Part shown: positions 16,301-31,482 of the stretch, piece after piece
Layout: each line of letters begins with the position of its first letter
How positions within the stretch are numbered: the stretch's first letter is position 1
Origin: Ptiloglossa arizonensis
Lineage: Eukaryota > Arthropoda > Insecta > Hymenoptera > Colletidae
Assembly (NCBI RefSeq): GCF_051014685.1
Contig: NW_027479547.1
Span: forward strand, 37,436-101,435
DNA length: 64,000 nt
Direction of reading: 5' to 3'
Notes under the pieces: model-generated
What the model saw: only the letters and a program-made list of their open reading frames with translations
What the model was told of the DNA's origin: nothing
The model's database searches: none
Translations under genes and position numbers: made by a program

Positions 16301-17454
16301 TATACGTTATACGTTATACGTTATACGTTATACGTTATACGTTAAAAGTTATACGTTATACGTTATACATTATACGTTATACGGCATAAGTTCTAGGATA
16401 TGCGTTATAGATTATATGTTATACGTTATACGTTATACGTTATACGTTATACGTTATACGTTACACAGTATACGTTATACGTTATCCGTTATACGTTATA
16501 CGTTATACTTTATACGTTATACGTTATACGTTATACGTTATACGTATTACGTTATACGTTGTACGTTATACGGTATACGATATACGATATACGTTACACG
16601 TTATCGGTTATACGTTATACGTTATACGTTATACGTTCTACGTTATACGTTATACGTTATACGTTATACGTTATACGTTATACGTTATACGTTATACTTT
16701 ATACGTTATACGTTATACGTTATACGTTATACGTTATACGCTATACGTTATACGTTATACGTTACACGTTATACGTTATACGGTATACGTTATACGTTAT
16801 ACGTTGTACGTTATACGGTATACGTTATACGTTATACGTTGTACGTTATACGTTATACGTTATACGTTATACGTTTTACGTTATACGTATTACGTTATAC
16901 GTTTTACGTTATACGTTATACGTTATACGTTATACGTTATACGTTATACCTTATACGTTATACGTTATGCGTTACTCGTTGTACGTTATACGGTATACGA
17001 TATACGAAATACGTTACACGTTATCCGTTATACGTTATACGTTATACGTTATACGTTCTACGTTATACGATATACGTTATACGTTATACGTTATACGTTA
17101 TACGTTATACTTTATACGTTATACGTTATACGTTATACTTTATACGTTATACGTTATACGTTATACGTTATACGTTATACGTTATACGTTATACGTTATA
17201 CGTTATACGTTATACGTATTACGTTATACGTTATACGTTATACGTTATACGTTATAAGTTATACGTTATACCTTATACGTTATACGTTATGCGTTACTCG
17301 TTGTACGTTATACGGTATACGATATACGATATACGTTACACGTTATCCGTTATACGTTATACGTTATACGTTATACGTTATACGTTCTACGTTATACGTT
17401 CTACGTTCTACGTTATACGTTATACGTTATACGTTATACATTATACGTTATTCA
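10301..17454 (+). repeat. ~7-kb higher-order repeat, copy 1
   Basis: Blocks 10,301, 10,784, 11,022, 11,204, 11,554, 11,764, 12,191 and 12,464 recur 7,147-7,161 bases downstream (17,455, 17,931, 18,176, 18,365, 18,715, 18,925, 19,345, 19,618). The following blocks 14,515, 14,956, 15,208, 15,383, 15,740, 15,915 and 16,027 recur at 21,319, 21,753, 22,005, 22,159, 22,502, 22,670 and 22,782, with the offset shrinking from 6,804 to 6,755. All offset changes are whole heptamers. The copy contains two beta-headed superunits. Confidence 0.88.
10913..11056 (+). repeat. Gamma cassette (representative copy)
   Basis: A gamma block is preceded by a fixed array of variants: two TTAAAAG units 28 bases apart, then TTATACA-CTATATG, two plain units, TTATACA-CTATACG, one plain unit and CGG. 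The same order precedes the gamma blocks at 12,191, 15,208, 18,176, 19,345, 22,005, 25,372, 27,255, 28,389, 31,483, 34,199, 37,264, 42,290, 46,413, 47,169, 50,242, 51,383 and 52,195. Those at 28,389, 31,483, 47,169 and 50,242 have three TTAAAAG units. The copy at 38,188 lacks the second CTATACG. Confidence 0.85.
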
Positions 17455-20400
17455 GCATAAGTTCTAGGATATGCGTTATACATTATATGTTATACGTTAT
17501 ACGTTAAACGTTATACGTTATACGATATACGTTATACGCTATACGTTATACGTTATACGTTACACGTTATACGTTATACGGTATACGTTATAGGTTATAC
17601 GTTATACGTTATACGTTATACGTTATGCGTTATACGTTATACGTTATACGTTATACGTTATACGTTATACGTATTACGTTATAGGTTATACGTTATACGT
17701 AATAGGTTATACGTTATACGTTATACGTTATACGTTATACGTTATACGTTATACGTTATACGTTATACGTTATACGTTATACGTTATACGTTATACGTTT
17801 TACGTTATACGTTATACGTTATACGTTATACGTTATACGTTATACGTTATACGTTATACGTTATACGTTATACGATATACGTTATACGTTTTACGTTATA
17901 CGTTATACGTTATACATTATACGTTATACGGCATAAGTTCTAGGATATGCGTTATAGATTATATGTTATACGTTATACGTTATACGTTATACGTTATACG
18001 TTATACGTTATACGTTATACGTTATACGTTATACGTTATACGTATTACGTTATACGTTATACGTTATACGTTAAAAGTTATACGTTATACGATATACGTT
18101 AAAAGTTATACGTTATACGTTATACGTTATACACTATATGTTATACGTTATACGTTATACACTATACGTTATACGGCATAAGTTCTAGGATATGCGTTAT
18201 ATATTATATGTTATACGTTGTACGTTATACGTTATACGTTATACGTTATACGTTATACGTTATACGTTATACGTTATACGTTATACGTTATACGTTATAC
18301 GTTATACGTTATACGTTATACGTTATACGTTTTACGTTATACGCTATACGTTATACGTTATTCAGCATAAGTTCTAGGATATGCGTTATACATTATATGT
18401 TATACGTTATACATTATACGTTATACGTTGTACGTTATACGGTATACGATATACGATATACGTTACACGTTATCCGTTATACGTTATACGTTATACGTTA
18501 TACGTATTACGTTATACGTTATACGCTATACGTTATACGTTATACGTTATACGTTATACGTTATACGTTATACGTTATACGTTATACGTTATACGTTATA
18601 CGTTACACGTTATACGTTATACGTTATACGTTATACGTTATACGTTATACGTTATACGTTATACGTTATACGTTAAAAGTTATACGTTATACGTTATACA
18701 TTATACGTTATACGGCATAAGTTCTAGGATATGCGTTATAGATTATATGTTATACGTTATACGTTATACGTTATACGTTATACGTTATACGTTACACGTT
18801 ATACGTTATACGTTATACGTTATACGTTATACGTTATACGTTATACGTTATACGTTATAAGTTATACGTTATACGTTAAAAGTTATACGTTATACGTTAT
18901 ACGTTATACATTATACTTTATACGGCATAAGTTCTAGGATATGCGTTATAGATTATATCTTATACGTTATACGTTATACGTTATACGTTATACGATATAC
19001 GTTATACGTTACACAGTATACGTTATACGTTATCCGTTATACGTTATACGTTATACTTTATACGTTATACGTTATACGTTATACGTTATACGTATTACGT
19101 TATACGTTATACGTTATACGTTATACGTTATACGTTATACGTTATACGTTATACGTTATACGTTATACGTTATACGTTATACGTTATACGTTATACGTTA
19201 TACGTATTACGTTATACGTTATACGTTATACGTTATACGTTAAAAGTTATACGTTATACGTTATACGTTAAAAGTTATACGTTATACGTTATACGTTATA
19301 CACTATATGTTATACGTTATACGTTATACACTATACGTTATACGGCATAAGTTCTAGGATATGCGTTATATATTATATGTTATACGTTGTACGTTATACG
19401 TTATACGTTATACGTTATACGTTATACGTTATACGTTATACGTTATACGTTATACGTTATACGTTATACGTTATACGTTATACGTTATACGTTATACGTT
19501 ACACGTTATACGTTATACGTTATACGTTATACGTTATACGTTATACGTTATACGTTATACGTTATACGTTATACGTTAAAAGTTATACGTTATACGTTAT
19601 ACATTATACGTTATACGGCATAAGTTCTAGGATATGCGTTATAGATTATATGTTATACGTTATACGTTATACGTTATACGTTATACGTTATACGTTACAC
19701 AGTATACGTTATACGTTATCCGTTATACGTTATACGTTATACTTTATACGTTATACGTTATACGTTATACGTTATACGTATTACGTTATACGTTGTACGT
19801 TATACGGTATACGATATACGATATACGTTACACGTTATCGGTTATACGTTATACGTTATACGTTATACGTTCTACGTTATACGTTATACGTTATACGTTA
19901 TACGTTATACGTTATACGTTATACGTTATACTTTATACGTTATACGTTATACGTTATACGTTATACGTTATACGCTATACGTTATACGTTATACGTTACA
20001 CGTTATACGTTATACGGTATACGTTATACGTTATACGTTGTACGTTATACGGTATACGATATACGATATACGTTACACGTTATCCGTTATACGTTATACG
20101 TTATACGTTATACGTTCTACGTTATACGTTATACGTTATACGTTATACGTTATACATTATATTTTATACGTTATACGTTAAACGTTATACGTTATACGAT
20201 ATACGTTATACGCTATACGTTATACGTTATACGTTACACGTTATACGTTATACGGTATACGTTATACGTTATACGTTATACGTTATACGTTATGCGTAAT
20301 ACGTTATACGTTATACGTTATACGTTATACGTTATACGTTATACGTTATACGTTATACGTTATACGTTATACGTTATACGTTATACGTTATACGTATTAC

Positions 20401-23400
20401 GTTATACGTTATACGTTATACGTTATACGTTATACGTTATACGTTATACGTTATACGTTATACGTTATACGTTATACGTTACACGTTATACGTTATACGT
20501 TATACGTTATACGTTATACGTTATACGTTATCCGTTGTACGTTATACGTTATACGTTATACGTTATACGTATTACGTTATACGTTATACGTTATACGTTA
20601 TACGTTATACGTTATACGTTATACGTTCTACGTTATACGTTATACGTTATACGTTATACGTTATACGTTATACGTTATACGTTATACGTTATACGTTATA
20701 CGTTATACGTTATACGTTGTACGTTATACGTTATACGTTATACGTTATACGTTTTACGTTATACGTATTACGTTATACGTTTTACGTTATACGTTATACG
20801 TTATACGTTATACGTTATACGTTATACCTTATACGTTATACGTTATGCGTTACTCGTTGTACGTTATACGGTATACGATATACGAAATACGTTACACGTT
20901 ATCCGTTATACGTTATACGTTATACGTTATACGTTCTACGTTATACGTTATACGTTATACGTTATACGTTATACGTTATACGTTATACTTTATACGTTAT
21001 ACGTTATACGTTATACTTTATACGTTATACGTTATACGTTATACGTTATACGTTATACGTTATACGTTATACGTTATACGTTATACGTATTACGTTATAC
21101 GTTATACGTTATACGTTATAAGTTATACGTTATACCTTATACGTTATACGTTATGCGTTACTCGTTGTACGTTATACGGTATACGATATACGATATACGT
21201 TACACGTTATCCGTTATACGTTATACGTTATACGTTATACGTTATACGTTCTACGTTATACGTTCTACGTTCTACGTTATACGTTATACGTTATACGTTA
21301 TACATTATACGTTATTCAGCATAAGTTCTAGGATATGCGTTATACATTATATGTTATACGTTATACGTTAAACGTTATACGTTATACGATATACGTTATA
21401 CGCTATACGTTATACGTTATACGTTACACGTTATACGTTATACGGTATACGTTATAGGTTATACGTTATACGTTATACGTTATACGTTATGCGTTATACG
21501 TTATACGTTATACGTTATACGTTATACGTTATACGTATTACGTTATAGGTTATACGTTATACGTTATAGGTTATACGTTATACGTTATACGTTATACGTT
21601 ATACGTTATACGTTATACGTTATACGTTATACGTTATACGTTATACGTTATACGTTATACGTTTTACGTTATACGTTATACGTTATACGTTATACGTTAT
21701 ACGTTATACGTTTTACGTTATACGTTATACGTTATACATTATACGTTATACGGCATAAGTTCTAGGATATGCGTTATAGATTATATGTTATACGTTATAC
21801 GTTATACGTTATACGTTATACGTTATACGTTATACGTTATACGTTATACGTTATACGTTATACGTTATACGTATTACGTTATACGTTATACGTTATACGT
21901 TAAAAGTTATACGTTATACGTTATACGTTAAAAGTTATACGTTATACGTTATACGTTATACACTATATGTTATACGTTATACGTTATACACTATACGTTA
22001 TACGGCATAAGTTCTAGGATATGCGTTATATATTATATGTTATACGTTGTACGTTATACGTTATACGTTATACGTTATACGTTATACGTTATACGTTATA
22101 CGTTATACGTTATACGTTATACGTTATACGTTATACGCTATACGTTATACGTTATTCAGCATAAGTTCTAGGATATGCGTTATACATTATATGTTATACG
22201 TTATACATTATACGTTATACGTTGTACGTTATACGGTATACGATATACGATATACGTTACACGTTATCCGTTATACGTTATACGTTATACGTTATACGTA
22301 TTACGTTATACGTTATACGCTATACGTTATACGTTATACGTTATACGTTATACGTTATACGTTATACGTTATACGTTATACGTTATACGTTATACGTTAC
22401 ACGTTATACGTTATACGTTATACGTTATACGTTATACGTTATACGTTATACGTTATACGTTAAAAGTTATACGTTATACGTTATACATTATACGTTATAC
22501 GGCATAAGTTCTAGGATATGCGTTATAGATTATATGTTATACGTTATACGTTATACGTTATACGTTATACGTTATACGTTACACGTTATACGTTATACGT
22601 TATACGTTATACGTTATACGTTATACGTTAAAAGTTATACGTTATACGTTATACATTATACGTTATACGGCATAAGTTCTAGGATATGCGTTATAGATTA
22701 TGTGTTATACGTTATACGTTATACGTTATACGTTATACGTTATACTTTATACGTTATACGCTATACGTTATACGTTATTCAGCATAAGTTCTAGGATATG
22801 CGTTATACATTGTATGTTATACGTTATACATTATACGTTATACGTTGTACGTTATACGGTATACGATATACGATATACGTTACACGTTATCCGTTATACG
22901 TTATACGTTATACGTTATACGTATTACGTTATACGTTATACTTTATACGTTATACGTTATACGTTATACGTTATACGTTATACGTTATACGTTATACGTT
23001 ATACGTTATACGTTATACGTTACACGTTATACGTTATACGTTATACGGTATACGTTATACGTTATACGTTGTACGTTATACGGTATACGATATACGATAT
23101 ACGTTACACGTTATCCGTTATACGTTATACGTTATACGTTATCCGGTATACGTTATACGTTATACGTTGTACGTTATACGGTATACGATATACGATATAC
23201 GTTACACGTTATCCGTTATACGTTATACGTTATACGTTATACGTTCTACGTTATACGTTATACGTTATACGTTATACGTTATACGTTATACATTATATTT
23301 TATACGTTATACGTTAAACGTTATACGTTATACGATATACGTTATACGCTATACGTTATACGTTATACGTTACACGTTATACGTTATACGGTATACGTTA

Positions 23401-24741
23401 TACGTTATACGTTATACGTTATACGTTATGCGTAATACGTTATACGTTATACGTTATACGTTATATGTATTACGTTATAGGTTATACGTTATACGTTATA
23501 GGTTATACGTTATACGTTATACGTTATACATTATACGTTCTACGTTATACGTTATACGATATACGTTATACGTTATACGTTATACGTTATACGTTATAAG
23601 TTATACGTTATACGTTATACGTTATAGGTTATACGTTATACGTTATACGTTATACGTTATACGTTATACGTTATACGTTATACGTTATACGTTATACGTT
23701 ATACGTTATACGTTATACGTTATACGTTATACGTTATACGTTATACGTTATACGTTATACGTTATACGTTATACGTTATACGTTATACGTTATACGTTAT
23801 ACGTATTACGTTATACGTTATACGTTATACGTTATACGTTATACGTTATACGTTATACGTTATACGTTATACGTTATACGTTATACGTTATACGTTATAC
23901 GTTACACGTTATACGTTACACGTTATACGTTATACGTTATACGTTATACGTTATCCGTTGTACGTTATACGTTATACGTTATACGTTATACGTATTACGT
24001 TATACGTTATACGTTATACGTTATACGTTATACGTTATACGTTATACGTTCTACGTTATACGTTATACGTTATACGTTATACGTTATACGTTATACGTTA
24101 TACGTTATACGTTATACGTTATACGTTATACGTTGTACGTTATACGTTATACGTTATACGTTATACGTTTTACGTTATACGTATTACGTTATACGTTTTA
24201 CGTTATACGTTATACGTTATACGTTATACGTTATACGTTATACCTTATACGTTATACGTTATGCGTTACTCGTTGTACGTTATACGGTATACGATATACG
24301 AAATACGTTACACGTTATCCGTTATACGTTATACGTTATACGTTATACGTTCTACGTTATACGTTATACGTTATACGTTATACGTTATACGTTATACGTT
24401 ATACTTTATACGTTATACGTTATACGTTATACTTTATACGTTATACGTTATACGTTATACGTTATACGTTATACGTTATACGTTATACGTTATACGTTAT
24501 ACGTTATACGTATTACGTTATACGTTATACGTTATACGTTATAAGTTATACGTTATACCTTATACGTTATACGTTATGCGTTACTCGTTGTACGTTATAC
24601 GGTATACGATATACGATATACGTTACACGTTATCCGTTATACGTTATACGTTATACGTTATACGTTATACGTTCTACGTTATACGTTCTACGTTCTACGT
24701 TATACGTTATACGTTATACGTTATACATTATACGTTATTCA
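17455..24741 (+). repeat. ~7-kb higher-order repeat, copy 2
   Basis: This is the partner of 10,301-17,454. Block order and flanking variants are the same up to 22,782. The offset drop between 12,464 and 14,515 reflects about 350 bases (50 heptamers) missing here: the stretch with the TGTATTACG and TAGGTT units seen near 13,180 in copy 1 is absent near 20,330. The tail 22,782-24,741 is rearranged relative to copy 1. Confidence 0.85.
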
Positions 24742-26624
24742 GCATAAGTTCTAGGATATGCGTTATACATTATATGTTATACGTTATACGTTAAACGTTA
24801 TACGTTATACGATATACGTTATACGCTATACGTTATACGTTATACGTTACACGTTATACGTTATACGGTATACGTTATAGGTTATACGTTATACGTTATA
24901 CGTTATACGTTATGCGTTATACGTTATACGTTATACGTTATACGTTATACGTTATACGTTATACGTTATACGTTATACGTTATACGTTATACGTTATACG
25001 TTTTACGTTATACGTTATACGTTATACGTTATACGTTATACGTTATACGTTATACGTTATACGTTATACGTTATACGTTATACGTTATACGTTTTACGTT
25101 ATACGTTATACGTTATACATTATACGTTATACGGCATAAGTTCTAGGATATGCGTTATAGATTATATGTTATACGTTATACGTTATACGTTATACGTTAT
25201 ACGTTATACGTTATACGTTATACGTTATACGTTATACGTATTACGTTATACGTTATACGTTATACGTTAAAAGTTATACGTTATACGTTATACGTTAAAA
25301 GTTATACGTTATACGTTATACGTTATACACTATATGTTATACGTTATACGTTATACACTATACGTTATACGGCATAAGTTCTAGGATATGCGTTATATAT
25401 TATATGTTATACGTTGTACGTTATACGTTATACGTTATACGTTATACGTTATACGTTATACGTTATACGTTATACGTTATACGTTATACGTTATACGTTA
25501 TACGTTATACGTTATACGCTATACGTTATACGTTATTCAGCATAAGTTCTAGGATATGCGTTATACATTATATGTTATACGTTATACATTATACGTTATA
25601 CGTTGTACGTTATACGGTATACGATATACGATATACGTTACACGTTATCCGTTATACGTTATACGTTATACGTTATACGTATTACGTTATACGTTATACG
25701 CTATACGTTATACGTTATACGTTATACGTTATACGTTATACGTTATACGTTATACGTTATACGTTATACGTTATACGTTACACGTTATACGTTATACGTT
25801 ATACGATATACGTTATACGTTATACGTTATACGTTATACGTTAAAAGTTATACGTTATACGTTATACATTATACGTTATACGGCATAAGTTCTAGGATAT
25901 GCGTTATAGATTATATGTTATACGTTATACGTTATACGTTATACGTTATACGTTATACGTTACACGTTATACGTTATACGTTATACGTTATACGTTATAC
26001 GTTATACGTTATAAGTTATACGTTATACGTTAAAAGTTATACGTTATACGTTATACATTATACTTTATACGGCATAAGTTCTAGGATATGCGTTATAGAT
26101 TATATGTTATACGTTATACGTTATACGTTATACGTTATACGTTATACGTTACACAGTATACGTTATACGTTATCCGTTATACGTTATACGTTATACTTTA
26201 TACGTTATACGTTATACGTTATACGTTATACGTATTACGTTATACGTTATACGTTATACGTTATACGTTATACGTTATACGTTATACTTTATACGTTATA
26301 CGTTATACGTTATACTTTATACGTTATACGTTATACGTTATACGTTATACGTTATACGTTATACGTTATACGTTATACGTTATACGTTATACGTATTACG
26401 TTATACGTTATACGTTATACGTTATAAGTTATACGTTATACCTTATACGTTATACGTTATGCGTTACTCGTTGTACGTTATACGGTATACGATATACGAT
26501 ATACGTTACACGTTATCCGTTATACGTTATACGTTATACGTTATACGTTATACGTTCTACGTTATACGTTCTACGTTCTACGTTATACGTTATACGTTAT
26601 ACGTTATACATTATACGTTATTCA
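24742..26624 (+). repeat. 1,883-bp higher-order repeat, copy 1
   Basis: Blocks at 24,742, 25,134, 25,372, 25,540, 25,883 and 26,072 (beta head, alpha, gamma, beta, alpha, alpha) recur exactly 1,883 bases on, which is 269 heptamers. Non-block variants keep the same offset, for example the TTATACT unit near 24,404 and 26,287, so the repeat extends somewhat upstream of the head. Both copies share an ATATACG unit near 25,805 and 27,688. Confidence 0.92.
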
Positions 26625-28388
26625 GCATAAGTTCTAGGATATGCGTTATACATTATATGTAATACGTTATACGTTAAACGTTATACGTTATACGATATAC
26701 GTTATACGCTATACGTTATACGTTATACGTTACACGTTATACGTTATACGGTATACGTTATAGGTTATACGTTATACGTTATACGTTATACGTTATGCGT
26801 TATACGTTATACGTTATACGTTATACGTTATACGTTATACGTTATACGTTATACGTTATACGTTATACGTTATACGTTATACGTTTTACGTTATACGTTA
26901 TACGTTATACGTTATACGTTATACGTTATACGTTATACGTTATACGTTATACGTTATACGTTATACGTTATACGTTTTACGTTATACGTTATACGTTATA
27001 CATTATACGTTATACGGCATAAGTTCTAGGATATGCGTTATAGATTATATGTTATACGTTATACGTTATACGTTATACGTTATACGTTATACGTTATACG
27101 TTATACGTTATACGTTATACGTATTACGTTATACGTTATACGTTATACGTTAAAAGTTATACGTTATACGTTATACGTTAAAAGTTATACGTTATACGTT
27201 ATACGTTATACACTATATGTTATACGTTATACGTTATACACTATACGTTATACGGCATAAGTTCTAGGATATGCGTTATATATTATATGTTATACGTTGT
27301 ACGTTATACGTTATACGTTATACGTTATACGTTATACGTTATACGTTATACGTTATACGTTATACGTTATACGTTATACGTTATACGTTATACGTTATAC
27401 GCTATACGTTATACGTTATTCAGCATAAGTTCTAGGATATGCGTTATACATTATATGTTATACGTTATACATTATACGTTATACGTTGTACGTTATACGG
27501 TATACGATATACGATATACGTTACACGTTATCCGTTATACGTTATACGTTATACGTTATACGTATTACGTTATACGTTATACGCTATACGTTATACGTTA
27601 TACGTTATACGTTATACGTTATACGTTATACGTTATACGTTATACGTTATACGTTATACGTTACACGTTATACGTTATACGTTATACGATATACGTTATA
27701 CGTTATACGTTATACGTTATACGTTAAAAGTTATACGTTATACGTTATACATTATACGTTATACGGCATAAGTTCTAGGATATGCGTTATAGATTATATG
27801 TTATACGTTATACGTTATACGTTATACGTTATACGTTATACGTTACACGTTATACGTTATACGTTATACGTTATACGTTATACGTTATACGTTATAAGTT
27901 ATACGTTATACGTTAAAAGTTATACGTTATACGTTATACATTATACTTTATACGGCATAAGTTCTAGGATATGCGTTATAGATTATATGTTATACGTTAT
28001 ACGTTATACGTTATACGTTATACGTTATACGTTACACAGTATACGTTATACGTTATCCGTTATACGTTATACGTTATACTTTATACGTTATACGTTATAC
28101 GTTATACGTTATACGTATTACGTTATACGTTATACGTTATACGTTATACGTTATACGTTATACGTTATACGTTATACGTTATACGTTATACGTTATACGT
28201 TATAAGTTATACGTTATACGTTATACGTATTACGTTATACGTTATACGTTATACGTTAAAAGTTATACGTTATACGTTATACGTTAAAAGTTATACGTTA
28301 TACGTTATACGTTAAAAGTTATACGTTATACGTTATACGTTATACACTATATGTTATACGTTATACGTTATACACTATACGTTATACG
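26625..28388 (+). repeat. 1,883-bp higher-order repeat, copy 2 (truncated)
   Basis: Blocks lie at 26,625, 27,017, 27,255, 27,423, 27,766 and 27,955, in the same order and spacing as copy 1. Identity holds to about 28,130, after which the array passes into domain C. One visible difference is TTATATGTAATACG after the head block near 26,655, where copy 1 has TTATATGTTATACG. Confidence 0.9.
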
Positions 28389-31300
28389 GCATAAGTTCTA
28401 GGATATGCGTTATATATTATATGTTATACGTTGTACGTTATACGTTATACGTTATACGTTATACGTTATACGTTATACGTTATACGTTATACGTTATACG
28501 TTATACGTTATACGTTATACGTTATACGTTATACTTTATACGTTATACGCTATACGTTATACGTTATTCAGCATAAGTTCTAGGATTTGCGTTATACATT
28601 GTATGTTATACGTTATACGTTATACGTTATACGTTATACGTTATACGTTATACGTTATACGTTATACGGTATACGATATACGATATACGTTACACGTTAT
28701 CCGTTATACGTTATACGTTATACGTTATACGTATTACGTTATACGTTATACGTTATACGTTATACGTTATACGTTATACGTTATACGTTATACGTTATAC
28801 GTTATACGTTATACGTTATACGTTATACGTTATACGTTATACGTTACACGTTATACGTTATACGTTATACGTTATACGTTATACGTTATACGTTATACGT
28901 TATACGTTATACGTTATACGTTATACGTTACACGGTATACGTTATACGTTATACGTTATACGTTATACGTTATACGTTATACGTTATACGTTATACGTTA
29001 AAAGTTATACGTTATACGTTATACATTATACGTTATACGGCATAAGTTCTAGGATATGCGTTATAGATTATGTGTTATACGTTATACGTTATACGTTATA
29101 CGTTATACGTTATACTTTATACGTTATACGCTATACGTTATACGTTATTCAGCATAAGTTCTAGGATATGCGTTATACATTGTATGTTATACGTTATACA
29201 TTATACGTTATACGTTGTACGTTATACGGTATACGATATACGATATACGTTACACGTTATCCGTTATACGTTATACGTTATACGTTATACGTATTACGTT
29301 ATACGTTATACTTTATACGTTATACGTTATACGTTATACGTTATACGTTATACGTTATACGTTATACGTTATACGTTATACGTTACACGTTACACGTTAC
29401 ACGTTATACGTTATACGTTATACGTTATACGTTATACGTTATACGTTATACGTTATACGTTATACGTTATACGTTACACGGTATACGTTATACGTTATAC
29501 GTTATACGTTATACGTTATACGTTATACGTTATACGTTATACGTTATACGTTAAAAGTTATACGTTATACGTTATACATTATACGTTATACGGCATAAGT
29601 TCTAGGATATGCGTTATAGATTATGTGTTATACGTTATACGTTATACGTTATACGTTATACGTTATACTTTATACGTTATACGCTATACGTTATACGTTA
29701 TTCAGCATAAGTTCTAGGATATGCGTTATACATTGTATGTTATACGTTATACATTATACGTTATACGTTGTACGTTATACGGTATACGATATACGATATA
29801 CGTTACACGTTATCCGTTATACGTTATACGTTATACGTTATACGTATTACGTTATACGTTATACTTTATACGTTATACGTTATACGTTATACGTTATACG
29901 TTATACGTTATACGTTATACGTTATACGTTATACGTTATACGTTACACGTTATACGTTATACGTTATACGTTATACGTTATACGTTATACGTTATACGTT
30001 ATACGTTATACGTTAAAAGTTATACGTTATACGTTATACATTATACGTTATACGGCATAAGTTCTAGGATATGCGTTATAGATTATATGTTATACGTTAT
30101 ACGTTATACGTTATACGTTATACGCTATACGTTATACGTTATTCAGCATAAGTTCTAGGATATGCGTTATACATTATATGTTATACGTTATACATTATAC
30201 GTTATACGTTGTACGTTATACGGTATACGATATACGATATACGTTACACGTTATCCGTTATACGTTATACGTTATACGTTATACGTATTACGTTATACGT
30301 TATACGCTATACGTTATACGTTATACGTTATACGTTATACGTTATACGTTATACGTTATACGTTATACGTTATACGTTATACGTTACACGTTATACGTTA
30401 TACGTTATACGTTATACGTTATACGTTATACGTTATACGTTATACGTTATACGTTAAAAGTTATACGTTATACGTTATACATTATACGTTATACGGCATA
30501 AGTTCTAGGATATGCGTTATAGATTATATGTTATACGTTATACGTTATACGTTATACGTTATACGTTATAAGTTACACGTTATACGTTATACGTTATACG
30601 TTATACGTTATACGTTATACGTTATAAGTTATACGTTATACGTTAAAAGTTATACGTTATACGTTATACATTATACTTTATACGGCATAAGTTCTAGGAT
30701 ATGCGTTATAGATTATATGTTATACGTTATACGTTATACGTTATACGTTATACGTTATACGTTACACTGTATACGTTATACGTTATCCGTTATACGTTAT
30801 ACGTTATACTTTATACGTTATACGTTATACGTTATACGTTATACGTATTACGTTATACGTTATACGTTATACGTTATACGTTATACGTTATACGTTATAC
30901 GTTATACGTTATACGTTATACGTTATACGTTATACGTTACACGTTATACGTTATACGTTATACGTTATACGTTATACGTTATACGTTATAAGTTATACGT
31001 TATACGTTAAAAGTTATACGTTATACGTTATACATTATACTTTATACGGCATAAGTTCTAGGATATGCGTTATAGATTATATGTTATACGTTATACGTTA
31101 TACGTTATACGTTATACGTTATACGTTACACAGTATACGTTATACGTTATCCGTTATACGTTATACGTTATACTTTATACGTTATACGTTATACGTTATA
31201 CGTTATACGTATTACGTTATACGTTATACGTTATACGTTATACGTTATACGTTATACGTTATACGTTATACGTTATACGTTATACGTTATACGTTATAAG

Positions 31301-31482
31301 TTATACGTTATACGTTATACGTATTACGTTATACGTTATACGTTATACGTTAAAAGTTATACGTTATACGTTATACGTTAAAAGTTATACGTTATACGTT
31401 ATACGTTAAAAGTTATACGTTATACGTTATACGTTATACACTATATGTTATACGTTATACGTTATACACTATACGTTATACG
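28389..31482 (+). repeat. ~3.1-kb higher-order repeat of domain C, copy 1
   Basis: Blocks 28,389, 28,571, 29,040, 29,152, 29,593, 29,705, 30,055, 30,146, 30,496 and 30,685 recur at offsets growing from 3,094 to 3,108 in whole heptamers. The beta block at 28,571 carries the private change GGATTTGCG, shared only with its partner at 31,672. Inside, the alpha-beta pair (112 bases apart) at 29,040/29,152 repeats 553 bases on at 29,593/29,705. The alpha block at 31,049 has no partner in copy 2. Confidence 0.9.

Larger units (their letters stand above)
9815..26477 (+). repeat. GCGTTACTCGTTGTACG box, 11 copies in five pairs plus one
   Basis: The box starts at 9,815, 10,137, 14,008, 14,351, 16,969, 17,291, 20,847, 21,155, 24,263, 24,578 and 26,461. 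In each pair the first copy (9,815, 14,008, 16,969, 20,847, 24,263) is followed by an AAATACG unit and the second by ATATACG; the lone copy at 26,461 is of the second kind. Pair spacing is 308-343 bases, always a multiple of 7. The second copy lies about 160 bases upstream of each TTAAACG-type beta head. No copy is seen outside domain B. Confidence 0.9.
8670..28388 (+). repeat. Domain B: long superunits headed by beta blocks
   Basis: Six beta blocks followed by TTAAACG and ATATACG units (10,301, 14,515, 17,455, 21,319, 24,742, 26,625) divide the domain into superunits of 4,214, 2,940, 3,864, 3,423 and 1,883 bases, all exact multiples of 7. Within a superunit the usual order is alpha, gamma, beta, alpha, alpha. 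Long block-free pieces precede each head and carry the GCGTTACTCGTTGTACG box. Superunits differ mainly by whole missing or added segments. No gene is present. Confidence 0.85.
10301..28423 (+). repeat. 35-base punctuation blocks, domain B (44 incl. 28,389)
   Basis: Blocks lie at 10,301, 10,784, 11,022, 11,204, 11,554, 11,764, 12,191, 12,464, 14,515, 14,956, 15,208, 15,383, 15,740, 15,915, 16,027, 16,384, 17,455, 17,931, 18,176, 18,365, 18,715, 18,925, 19,345, 19,618, 21,319, 21,753, 22,005, 22,159, 22,502, 22,670, 22,782, 24,742, 25,134, 25,372, 25,540, 25,883, 26,072, 26,625, 27,017, 27,255, 27,423, 27,766, 27,955 and 28,389. Every successive distance is a multiple of 7. Gamma blocks (right flank TTATATA) are those at 11,022, 12,191, 15,208, 18,176, 19,345, 22,005, 25,372, 27,255 and 28,389. 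Confidence 0.92.
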
